Below, one piece after another: positions 8,416 to 15,832 of a stretch of DNA of 64,000 bases (positions within the stretch are counted from its first letter, which is position 1; each line of letters starts with the position of its first letter). The notes below the pieces were generated by a model. That model made no database searches. It was given only the letters and a program-made list of their open reading frames with translations, and was not told the DNA's origin. The position numbers and the translations under genes are program-made. Where the stretch lies: NCBI GenBank assembly GCA_934351835.1, contig CAKRJP010000003.1, forward strand, positions 124,001 to 188,000, given 5' to 3'. The DNA comes from an uncultured Lachnospiraceae bacterium. GTDB lineage: Bacteria > Bacillota > Clostridia > Lachnospirales > Lachnospiraceae.

Positions 8416-10467
8416 ATGAAGATGAATACAAAAAGAATAAAATATATAGTTATGATAATCTGGGTGTTTCTGATTGCTTTTGTGGGACAAACAAAACAAG
8501 TGCATGCAGCTTCCGTACAGGGATCCGTGACGGTTGCGGATGTGCTTGGAATGGATGGAGCTTCGTATATCGAATGGTTGGAAAGCCATGAAGCAGATAA
8601 TTATTATCTGAGAACTCCATATTGTCCGGGTTGGAAGGAAGGCATGAACAGTGATTACAGAAATCCAAACGGAGATTGCAAAGGAGCTTACGGTGAAGCG
8701 GATAAACCAGGAGTTGCGGGAATGAACTGTACGGGCTTTGTGTGGCATGCATTATATAAACCGACACTGGCGAGTGGAGGAAATACCAGTTTGATACCAT
8801 CGATCAGCGGATGGGTGACATTTTACAGAGATTATAATGTCAAGCGATATTATTTTTCAAGTAAATCAGAGATGCTGCGCTCGGGAGTACTTGAAAAAGG
8901 AGATATTATCTGGTCTTTTGACGGAGGCAGTGAGTGGGCACTTAGTGATGTCCATCATGTAGGAATTTTCTGGGGAGATACCAGCAGTGAAGATTTATTC
9001 TGGCATTCAGCAGCCAGTGATAATACGACAAATGAAGGCTGGAATGCAATCACAGAGATCCGATCAAAAGTACCTACCAATCTGTGGGTGGTGGTCAAAG
9101 CCGGTGGGGTATCAGATGGATATGCAAAATTGCAGAAAAAAAGCGGAGATGAAGAAGTAACAAAGCAGAATACATGTTATTCTCTGAAAGATGCAGTATA
9201 TGGAGTATACAGGGATGAAGCGTGTACGGAACTGGCAGGTAAGCTTACGACAGATGCATCCGGAAGTACGAACACTTTGAAATTGAGAAAAGGGCGTTAC
9301 TGGGTCAGAGAGATAGAAGCTCCGAAAGGATATTTGATGGATAAAGAAATCTATCCAGTAACAATTTCGGCGAAGGAGACGACAGTGGTTGCTGTTGAGG
9401 AACATCCGGCAGTGATGGATATGAAACTCAGTCTTCAGAAGACAGACAGAGAGACCGGCACGGGTACCGCTCAGGGTGCAGCATCTTTAGAACATGCAGA
9501 ATTTACTGTCAGATATTATGCAGGTGATTATTCAGAGAAAGAAATCACAGAAGGGAAGCCAGGAAAGGACGGCGTACAGATGCGAACCTGGGTGATTGAA
9601 ACAAGAGCAGATGAGCTTGAAGACGGAACTACAAATTATCAGGCACTTCTGGAAGAATCCTATAAATTATCGGGAGATGAATTTTATAAAGATTTTTCAG
9701 ACGGACATGTAATCCTGCCGCTTGGCACCATCACAGTGCAGGAGACAAAGGCGCCGGAAGGTTATCTGCTCGATGAATCTGTAAGCCGGATGCATATATT
9801 CAAAGAGGGAGATGTCGTGTCAGTGGAAGGTGGAAATATTCAGATCAGGTCCGACCAGGTAATACGTGGAGATCTGTCATTTGTGAAGAAAGATCAGGAG
9901 AAGAAGACACCTATGTCGGGGGTGGCATTTAAGATTACTTCAAAGACTACCGGTGAATATCATATTGTGGTTACAGATGAGAATGGAGAGTTTAATTCGT
10001 CCTCTTTCTACCAGAAACACTCTATTTCTACCAATGAGAATGATGACCTGAAACCGGAAGAATATAAGAGTAATATTGGGATTTGGTTCGGTAGAGGAGA
10101 AGATGGGAAGAATGTTCCTGTAGACGATGAAGAGGGAGCTTTTCCTTATGATACATACATTATAGAAGAGTTAGAGTGTGAGGCGAATCAGGGGAAAACT
10201 CTGATAGAGCCGTTTGAAGTGACTGTATCAAAAAAACAATATGAGATAAAATTAGGAACGATGGATAATGAGAAGATTCCAACGGATATGTCTGAAAAAG
10301 AGAAACCTGAGCAGAAAGAAGAGCTGGTAAAAACCGAAGTGTCAGGAAATTCCGATGGAAGACCAAAAACGGGAGATGATACTTCTGTAAGTTATCTGAT
10401 TATTTTGCTGTTGATATCACTTTCTGAAATAGCAGGAGTGTTCTGTAAGTATAATCATAAAAAATAA
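8416..10467 (+). CDS. Cell-wall-anchored protein: NlpC/P60-like domain plus SpaA-type repeats
   Basis: The 683-residue exported protein starts at 8416 (GGGAGGGG just upstream) with a signal peptide ending near QVHA. Residues about 40-230 look like an NlpC/P60-type cysteine peptidase or amidase: GMNCTGFVWHAL gives the Cys and DVHHVGIFWG the His. Three SpaA/collagen-binding-B-like beta domains follow, with REIEAPKGYLMD, QETKAPEGYLLDE and IIEELECE segments whose Glu could form the internal isopeptide bonds known for such domains. The end has a sortase-type motif (RPKTGDD), a hydrophobic segment and a CKYNHKK tail. It is probably a wall-linked peptidoglycan-cleaving or adhesive protein. Confidence 0.82.
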   Translation: MKMNTKRIKYIVMIIWVFLIAFVGQTKQVHAASVQGSVTVADVLGMDGASYIEWLESHEADNYYLRTPYCPGWKEGMNSDYRNPNGDCKGAYGEADKPGVAGMNCTGFVWHALYKPTLASGGNTSLIPSISGWVTFYRDYNVKRYYFSSKSEMLRSGVLEKGDIIWSFDGGSEWALSDVHHVGIFWGDTSSEDLFWHSAASDNTTNEGWNAITEIRSKVPTNLWVVVKAGGVSDGYAKLQKKSGDEEVTKQNTCYSLKDAVYGVYRDEACTELAGKLTTDASGSTNTLKLRKGRYWVREIEAPKGYLMDKEIYPVTISAKETTVVAVEEHPAVMDMKLSLQKTDRETGTGTAQGAASLEHAEFTVRYYAGDYSEKEITEGKPGKDGVQMRTWVIETRADELEDGTTNYQALLEESYKLSGDEFYKDFSDGHVILPLGTITVQETKAPEGYLLDESVSRMHIFKEGDVVSVEGGNIQIRSDQVIRGDLSFVKKDQEKKTPMSGVAFKITSKTTGEYHIVVTDENGEFNSSSFYQKHSISTNENDDLKPEEYKSNIGIWFGRGEDGKNVPVDDEEGAFPYDTYIIEELECEANQGKTLIEPFEVTVSKKQYEIKLGTMDNEKIPTDMSEKEKPEQKEELVKTEVSGNSDGRPKTGDDTSVSYLIILLLISLSEIAGVFCKYNHKK

Positions 10468-10475
10468 AAGAAACA

Positions 10476-10505
10476 GGAACTGGCGTATGGATTTACGTCA
10501 GTTCC
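10476..10505. terminator. Hairpin after the surface protein gene
   Basis: GGAACTGGCGTA pairs with TTACGTCAGTTCC around a short loop. The + strand lacks a clean T run directly after it, so it is a weak or Rho-independent-like terminator for the upstream gene. Confidence 0.5.
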
Positions 10506-10530
10506 GTAAAAAATTGTCGAAATCAATTTC

Positions 10531-10559
10531 TTTACTTTATGGAACAAATATGTTACTAT
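10531..10559 (+). promoter_or_regulatory. Promoter of tRNA-Arg
   Basis: TTTACT (10531-10536) and TACTAT (10554-10559) are spaced by 17 bases, placing the start of transcription about 30 bases before the mature tRNA. Confidence 0.6.
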
Positions 10560-10595
10560 TACAAAGGTAATTTCATAAGAGTATTCAAAAAATGA

Positions 10596-10667
10596 GCACC
10601 CGTAGCTCAGGGGATAGAGCACCGCCCTCCGGAGGCGGGAGCGGCGGTTCGAATCCGCCCGGGTGTG
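10596..10667 (+). tRNA. tRNA-Arg (anticodon CCG)
   Basis: A full cloverleaf can be drawn by hand: acceptor GCACCCG/CGGGTGT (first pair G-T), D arm GCTC/GAGC, anticodon stem CCGCC/GGCGG with loop CTCCGGA and anticodon CCG, a 4-base variable loop, and T arm GGCGG-TTCGAAT-CCGCC. The 3' CCA is not encoded. It decodes CGG arginine codons and, by coincidence or not, lies about 800 bases before argS. Confidence 0.95.
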
Positions 10668-10699
10668 TATGCTGAAAATGAATACATAACATTCAGAAG

Positions 10700-10748
10700 A
10701 GAAATGTCTGTCAAAGATACGATTTGAGCAGGGATTTCTTTTTTTTGT
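10700..10748 (+). terminator. Terminator of tRNA-Arg
   Basis: An interrupted stem (AGAAAT/ATTTCT, CTG/CAG, CAAA/TTTG) is followed by a run of eight or more T. It ends 27 bases before the next start codon. Confidence 0.65.
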
Positions 10749-10774
10749 ATGGCAATGAGTCAAAGGAGGATTTT

Positions 10775-11368
10775 ATGAAGCAGAAACAATACATGTTGCT
10801 TGTCAGTATTTTTTTGTTGGTGCTGATAATTTTATTTGCAGGGGTAAGCGGGATGAAGAATCCAGAGAAAACCGAAGTTGCGGCGAAAGTCAGTGAGCCT
10901 ATGATACAGACAGAGAAAATCAGGAATGCAGACTATGAGATCCAGGAAATGAATCCATTGGTGCCGGATAAAGAAAAACATGTGACGGAAGCGGTGAATC
11001 AATATTTGATTGATCGGGCAGAACAGAAAGATTACATAGACTATTATAAGAATGTGGAAGTGTATATGAAAGATGGCCCTTATGCAGAGACTTATGTGGT
11101 ATTAACAAGATATGATATGAAGATCAAAGGAATCTACACAGAAGTACCGGGGCTTGATACTTTTTATGTATCAAAAGAGAATGATGGAAGCTGGAAGCTC
11201 ACAGAGAATTTTGAAACAGAGGAGGAGCAAAAAGCAGTACAGGAAGTGGCAAAACATAGTGATGTTGAAAAATTAGTGGAGGAGACACAAAGTGCGTATG
11301 AGTCTGCAGTTGCATCAGATGCTATTTTGAGAGAGTCTCTGACCGATCTTGAAAATGCCCTGAACTAA
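10775..11368 (+). CDS. Membrane-anchored hypothetical protein
   Basis: The 197-residue protein has a single N-terminal membrane segment (YMLLVSIFLLVLIILFAGV) and an extracytoplasmic acidic domain. The middle part (VTEAVNQYLIDRAEQKDYIDYYKNVEVYMKDGP..AETYVVLTRYDMKI..IYTEVPGLDTFYVSKENDGSWKL) looks like a small NTF2/cystatin-type alpha-beta fold, as in other Lachnospiraceae surface proteins, but I cannot name a family. The start at 10775 follows AAGGAGG. It ends with a helix of about 30 residues. The gene stands alone between the tRNA terminator and the argS promoter. Confidence 0.65.
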   Translation: MKQKQYMLLVSIFLLVLIILFAGVSGMKNPEKTEVAAKVSEPMIQTEKIRNADYEIQEMNPLVPDKEKHVTEAVNQYLIDRAEQKDYIDYYKNVEVYMKDGPYAETYVVLTRYDMKIKGIYTEVPGLDTFYVSKENDGSWKLTENFETEEEQKAVQEVAKHSDVEKLVEETQSAYESAVASDAILRESLTDLENALN

Positions 11369-11371
11369 TGG

Positions 11372-11401
11372 TTGCCCATATAGAAGGCATTGTGGTACAA
11401 T
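11372..11401 (+). promoter_or_regulatory. Possible argS promoter
   Basis: TTGCCC (11372-11377) and TACAAT (11396-11401) are separated by 18 bases. The roughly 60-base leader that follows is too short for a T-box, and none of the T-box landmarks is present. Confidence 0.5.
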
Positions 11402-11466
11402 AACTAATTGTAATAATATATGAAAATACGAATGATGATAAGGATATTATACAAGGAGGAACAAAG

Positions 11467-13233
11467 ATGAAGAAGATTATCGACCTCATAGCAGAAGAAC
11501 TGGCAGATGCATTTGAGAAAGCAGGATATGACAGATCTTATGCAAGAGTGACATTGTCGAACAGACCGGACCTGTGCGAGTACCAGTGTAATGGTGCGAT
11601 GGCAGGGGCTAAGACATATAAAAAAGCACCACTGATGATTGCAAATGATGTAGTGGAATTATTAAAGGATAGTAAGCTGATTAAAGATGTTGATGCAGTG
11701 AAACCTGGATTTATCAATTTGAAACTGGATGAAGAGACTGTTGCTTCATATTTGAATCAGATGGCAGACGATGCAGATCTGGGACTGGAAAAGACAGAGA
11801 ACCCTAAGAAAATCGTGATCGACTATGGCGGACCGAATGTGGCAAAGCCGTTACATGTAGGACACCTGAGATCTGCAATCATAGGAGAGAGTTTAAAGAG
11901 AATTGCAAGAAAGATGGGTCAGGAGGTCCTTGGAGATATTCATCTGGGAGACTGGGGATATCAGATGGGACTGATCATTACAGAGCTTGGTAAGAGAAAA
12001 CCGGATCTTCCGTACTATGATGATTCATTTGAAGGAGAGTATCCGACAGAGGCACCATTTACGATCAGTGAGCTGGAGGAAATCTATCCGACAGCCAGTG
12101 GAAAAGCAAAAGAGGATGATGCATATCGTGAGGAAGCGTTACATGCCACCTATCTGTTACAGAATGGACACAGAGGATATACAGCTATCTGGAACCACAT
12201 TATGAATGTATCTGTGACAGACTTGAAGAAGAATTATGCTAATCTGAATGTAACATTTGACTTGTGGAAGGGAGAGTCTGATGCACAGGCTTATATTCCG
12301 GATATGATTGAGCGTCTGAAGAAAGAGGGATTTGCCCATATTGATGACGGAGCTTTAGTAATTGATGTAAAAGAAGATACGGATACCAAAGAGATTCCAC
12401 CATGTATGATCCAGAAGTCAGATGGAGCTTCTTTATACGGAACAACAGATCTTGCAACGTTGGTACAAAGAGAACAGGATTACCATCCGGATGAAGTTAT
12501 TTATGTTGTAGATAAACGTCAGGAACTTCATTTTATTCAGGTGTTCCGTGCGGCGAAGAAGACAGGTATTGTTCCGGAGAGTACAGAACTCAGATTCCAG
12601 GGATTTGGAACAATGAACGGAAAGGACGGAAAACCGTTTAAGACCAGAGAAGGCGGTGTTATGCGTCTGGAGCGTCTGATCTCTGAGATTGAAGAAGAGA
12701 TGTATAAGAAGATCACAGATAACAGAACCGTAGAAGAGGACGAGGCAAGACAGACTGCTAAGATCGTAGGAATGGCAGCGATCAAATACGGAGATCTTTC
12801 TAATCAGGCATCCAAGGATTATGTATTTGATGTGGACAGATTTACTTCATTTGAGGGAAATACAGGACCGTACATTTTATATACAATCGTAAGAATCAAA
12901 TCGATTCTGAACAAATATACATCAGAGGGCAATACATTGGAAGGTCTGAAAATCTTAGGAGCAGCAGGAGAGAGCGAGAAAGCTCTGATGCTCGAAGTTT
13001 CGAAATATAACGATATGATGCAGGCTGCTTATGAGGAACTGGCACCGCATAAGATCTGTGCCTATATCTATGATCTGGCGAATGCATTTAATCGTTTCTA
13101 TCACGAGACGAAAATCCTTTCAGAAGAGGAAGAGGACCGCAAGAAGAGTTATATTGCATTATTAGTATTAACAAAAGAAGTGTTAGAATCTTGCATAGAC
13201 GTATTAGGATTTGAAGCACCGGAGAGGATGTAA
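11467..13233 (+). CDS. argS: Arginyl-tRNA synthetase
   Basis: The 588-residue class I synthetase charges tRNA-Arg with arginine. The N-terminal Add1 domain (residues about 1-85) recognises the D-loop. The catalytic part begins with IDYGGPNVAKPLHVGHLRSA (in part), which holds the HIGH-type HVGH signature. ITELGKRKPDLPYYDD, LDLWKGESDA and FGTMNGKDGKPFKTREGGVMRL are typical, the last replacing the KMSKS loop as in many ArgRS. The C-terminal DALR anticodon-binding domain ends in GFEAPERM. AAGGAGG lies seven bases before the ATG. The next gene starts four bases after the stop. Confidence 0.97.
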   Translation: MKKIIDLIAEELADAFEKAGYDRSYARVTLSNRPDLCEYQCNGAMAGAKTYKKAPLMIANDVVELLKDSKLIKDVDAVKPGFINLKLDEETVASYLNQMADDADLGLEKTENPKKIVIDYGGPNVAKPLHVGHLRSAIIGESLKRIARKMGQEVLGDIHLGDWGYQMGLIITELGKRKPDLPYYDDSFEGEYPTEAPFTISELEEIYPTASGKAKEDDAYREEALHATYLLQNGHRGYTAIWNHIMNVSVTDLKKNYANLNVTFDLWKGESDAQAYIPDMIERLKKEGFAHIDDGALVIDVKEDTDTKEIPPCMIQKSDGASLYGTTDLATLVQREQDYHPDEVIYVVDKRQELHFIQVFRAAKKTGIVPESTELRFQGFGTMNGKDGKPFKTREGGVMRLERLISEIEEEMYKKITDNRTVEEDEARQTAKIVGMAAIKYGDLSNQASKDYVFDVDRFTSFEGNTGPYILYTIVRIKSILNKYTSEGNTLEGLKILGAAGESEKALMLEVSKYNDMMQAAYEELAPHKICAYIYDLANAFNRFYHETKILSEEEEDRKKSYIALLVLTKEVLESCIDVLGFEAPERM

Positions 13234-13237
13234 GACG

Positions 13238-14389
13238 ATGACAGAGAAGCTATTTTATAAAGACAGTCATTTGCATGAATTTACTGCACAGGTATTATCC
13301 TGTGAGCAGACAGAGAAAGGGTACAAAGTTGTATTGGACCGTACCGCATTTTTCCCGGAAGGGGGCGGACAGTACGGAGATATCGGCTGGCTGAATGACG
13401 TAGAGGTCTTTGATACGCAGGAAAAGGATGATGTGGTCTGTCATTATACAAAGGAAGCATTGGAGCCGGGAAAAGATGTTGTCGGAAAGTTAAACTGGGA
13501 AGTGCGTTTTGACAGAATGCAGCAGCATTCCGGAGAGCATATTATCTCAGGTCTGGTACACGGAAGATATGGATATGACAATGTTGGATTTCACCTGGCA
13601 GATGATTACTGTACGATGGACTTCAATGGTCCGATCACACCGGAAGCGTTAAAAGAAATCGAAGAAGAGGCAAACCGCATCGTATTCCAGAATCTTGATA
13701 TTCATATTCTGTATCCGTCAAAGGAAGAATTAAAAGATTTAGAGTACAGAAGTAAGATTGAGATTGAGGGCCAGGTGCGTATCGTAGATATCCCTGGTGT
13801 AGATGTGTGTGCATGCTGTGCACCGCATATGGATACCACAGGCGAGATCGGTCTGATCAAGCTGGTACAGATGGACAAGTACAAAGGTGGAGAACGTATT
13901 TATATGCTCAGTGGTATGCGTGCATTAAAAGATTACCAGACCAAAGAGGCAAGCGCCAAAGCAATCTCAGCAGCGCTCTGTGCGAAAGAAGACGAGATCA
14001 CTGAGGCAGTAAATCATTTGAAAGAAGAACAGGTAAGTCTTAAGAATGAAATCACATCCTTAAAACAGTCTGTGTTAACATACCGTGCAGCAGAGATTGA
14101 TGTGTCTGCACCGGTGGTTGTAGTATTTGACGCAGAACTTGGTGGCAATGAGCCAAGAGAAATGATGAATCTGTTGTTAGAAAAAGGTGCAGGAATCTGT
14201 GCGATATTTGCAGGAACAGACGAGTCAGGATATCGCTATGTGGTCGGAAGTCGTGAGAATGACGTAAGACCATACAGCAAAGCCTTAAAAGAAAAATTAA
14301 GTGGCCGTGGCGGCGGAAAACCGGAGATGATCCAGGGATCCGTACAGGCGACAGAAGAAGCAATCCGTGAGGCAATCGCGGAGGTATAA
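13238..14389 (+). CDS. AlaX-type alanyl-tRNA editing protein with DHHA1 domain
   Basis: The 383-residue protein resembles the editing half of alanyl-tRNA synthetase and should hydrolyse mischarged Ser- or Gly-tRNA(Ala). The beta-barrel start is RTAFFPEGGGQYGDIG. Zinc or catalytic ligands are visible in QQHSGEHIISG (HxxxH) and VCACCAPHMDTTGEIG (Cys-x3-His type). A coiled-coil (residues about 245-290) and a DHHA1-like C-terminus (VGSRENDVRPYSKALKEKLSGRGGGKPEMIQGS, in part) follow, so it is the long AlaX form. ATG 13238 is chosen over the upstream TTG because GGAGAGG lies ten bases before it. It probably shares the argS transcript. Confidence 0.9.
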   Translation: MTEKLFYKDSHLHEFTAQVLSCEQTEKGYKVVLDRTAFFPEGGGQYGDIGWLNDVEVFDTQEKDDVVCHYTKEALEPGKDVVGKLNWEVRFDRMQQHSGEHIISGLVHGRYGYDNVGFHLADDYCTMDFNGPITPEALKEIEEEANRIVFQNLDIHILYPSKEELKDLEYRSKIEIEGQVRIVDIPGVDVCACCAPHMDTTGEIGLIKLVQMDKYKGGERIYMLSGMRALKDYQTKEASAKAISAALCAKEDEITEAVNHLKEEQVSLKNEITSLKQSVLTYRAAEIDVSAPVVVVFDAELGGNEPREMMNLLLEKGAGICAIFAGTDESGYRYVVGSRENDVRPYSKALKEKLSGRGGGKPEMIQGSVQATEEAIREAIAEV

Positions 14390-14433
14390 ATTTTAGTTGG
14401 CGAAAATTGTCGGAAAATTTTCATATGTATATA

Positions 14434-14504
14434 ACGGGAGATAGTTGTACGAACCCAATCATCAAATTGCTTAATGATTAGGGAAACGTACAGTTATCTC
14501 CCGT
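14434..14504. terminator. Long convergent hairpin between the alaX-like and adh genes
   Basis: An 18-base arm at 14434-14451 pairs with 14487-14504 with only two non-Watson-Crick positions. A second stem inside (CCCAATCAT with ATGATTAGGG) extends it. It lies between converging genes and probably ends transcription from both sides, although the T tracts are weak. The outer arm shares GGGAGATAGTT with the hairpin upstream of amt at 55869. Confidence 0.65.
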
Positions 14505-14533
14505 TTCAGATTATGTGCGGTATGATGGAAATA

Positions 14534-15712
14534 TTATCTCGCCCTGCGATAAATTTCAGCCATATCTTCCTGATTTAATTTCTTGATCACGCCGATGGTA
14601 CGCGTGTTCTTACGGCTGCATCCATAGGCAAGTTTTTGAATGGTATCTTCATCCGGTGAAATACCAAGTTCTGTAAGTGATGTTGGCATATCTATGCTTC
14701 GGTAATAATTTTCCATGGTCTCGATTCCTTTAAGTGCGAGGCTTAAAATGTCATCTTCATGAGGAAGACCTAGAACCTGTTTGGCAAATCTTGCGAATCT
14801 CTCCGGATGTTCCTGGTAGACGTATCTTGCCCAGGTTCCCCAGACGGCGGATAATCCTGCGCCGTGTGCAACATCGTACATGGCTCCCAGTTCATGTTCT
14901 AACTGGTGGCATGCCCAGTCGCCGCCGTCAGTTCCACATCCGGTCAGTCCGTTGTGGGAAAGACTTCCGGCCCACATAATTTCTGCGCGGGCATTATAGT
15001 TTTCTGGATCTGCCTTTAAAATCAGAGAGTTTTTTAAAACTGTACGCATCAGTGCTTCACTGAGACTGTCGGTAAGCTCCATAGTGGAAACTGCTGTGAA
15101 ATAACGTTCCATTGTGTGCATCAGGATATCCACGCATCCGCATTGAGTCTGGTAATCCGGAAGTGTGTAGGTAAGTTCCGGGTTCATAATAGCGAATTTA
15201 AGACGTCCATAATTGTTGGAATGCCCACATTTAATACCTTCTGTTTCATTGGTGATCACACAGGAATTGCTCATTTCGCTTCCGGCGGCAGCGATGGTAA
15301 GGACTGTTCCAATCGGAAGGCATCCGGTAGCTTTTCTCTTTTTGATATGAAAATCCCAGACATCACCGCCGTTGTAGACACCGTAACCGATTGCTTTTGC
15401 AGAATCGATGACACTGCCGCCTCCGACTGCCAGGATAAAATCAACATTCTCTTTTTTTGAAAGTTCAATTCCTTCATAAACCTTAGAAAGCCTTGGGTTA
15501 GGAACGACACCACCCAGAGAAGTATAATCTATTTTGGCATCATCCAAAGAGTGATAAATACGGTCCAGAAGTCCGGTGCGGATTACGCTGCCGCTTCCGT
15601 AGTGAACCAGAACTTTTTTACATCCCTGCTCTTGGATTAGTTCTCCAACCTTTTTCTCAGTATCTTTTCCAAACACTACTTTCGTAGGTGCATAATATTC
15701 AAAATTCAACAT
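14534..15712 (-). CDS. Iron-containing alcohol dehydrogenase
   Basis: The 392-residue protein is a group III (Fe-dependent) alcohol dehydrogenase, reducing aldehydes or ketones with NAD(P)H. The dinucleotide site is LAVGGGSVIDSAKAIGYG. Metal ligands are expected from the Asp and His residues in QTQCGCVDILMHTMERYF and GLTGCGTDGGDWACHQLEHELGAMYDVAHGAGLSAVWG (quoted in overlapping pieces), where HQLEH and HGAG are clear. It resembles YqhD/BDH-type butanol dehydrogenases, but the substrate cannot be fixed. An AGAGGTAAT site precedes the ATG. It diverges from the ABC transporter operon and converges on the alaX-like gene. Confidence 0.92.
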   Translation of the reverse strand: MLNFEYYAPTKVVFGKDTEKKVGELIQEQGCKKVLVHYGSGSVIRTGLLDRIYHSLDDAKIDYTSLGGVVPNPRLSKVYEGIELSKKENVDFILAVGGGSVIDSAKAIGYGVYNGGDVWDFHIKKRKATGCLPIGTVLTIAAAGSEMSNSCVITNETEGIKCGHSNNYGRLKFAIMNPELTYTLPDYQTQCGCVDILMHTMERYFTAVSTMELTDSLSEALMRTVLKNSLILKADPENYNARAEIMWAGSLSHNGLTGCGTDGGDWACHQLEHELGAMYDVAHGAGLSAVWGTWARYVYQEHPERFARFAKQVLGLPHEDDILSLALKGIETMENYYRSIDMPTSLTELGISPDEDTIQKLAYGCSRKNTRTIGVIKKLNQEDMAEIYRRAR

Positions 15713-15754
15713 AAATGATTACCTCCAGAGATAAAAATAGCACAGTTAATGCGG

Positions 15755-15800
15755 AAGTTCAACCGTAGCGGTTGACCTTAAAGAGACTTCATAGTGTAAA
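15755..15800. promoter_or_regulatory. Inverted repeat and promoter in the adh / ABC-transporter divergent region
   Basis: TCAACCG-tag-CGGTTGA is a perfect 7-3-7 inverted repeat whose right arm overlaps TTGACC (15772-15777), a possible -35 box. A weak TGTAAA follows 17 bases later (15795-15800) for the rightward operon. The repeat is well placed as an operator for either or both genes. The regulator is not identified. Confidence 0.5.
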
Positions 15801-15832
15801 TTGAAGAAAAAGGAAACCGGAGGTGAATGCGG

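Noticed and set aside
11369..11466. T-box leader before argS
   Set aside because: The gap is under 100 bases and contains no T-box sequence, specifier stem or terminator.
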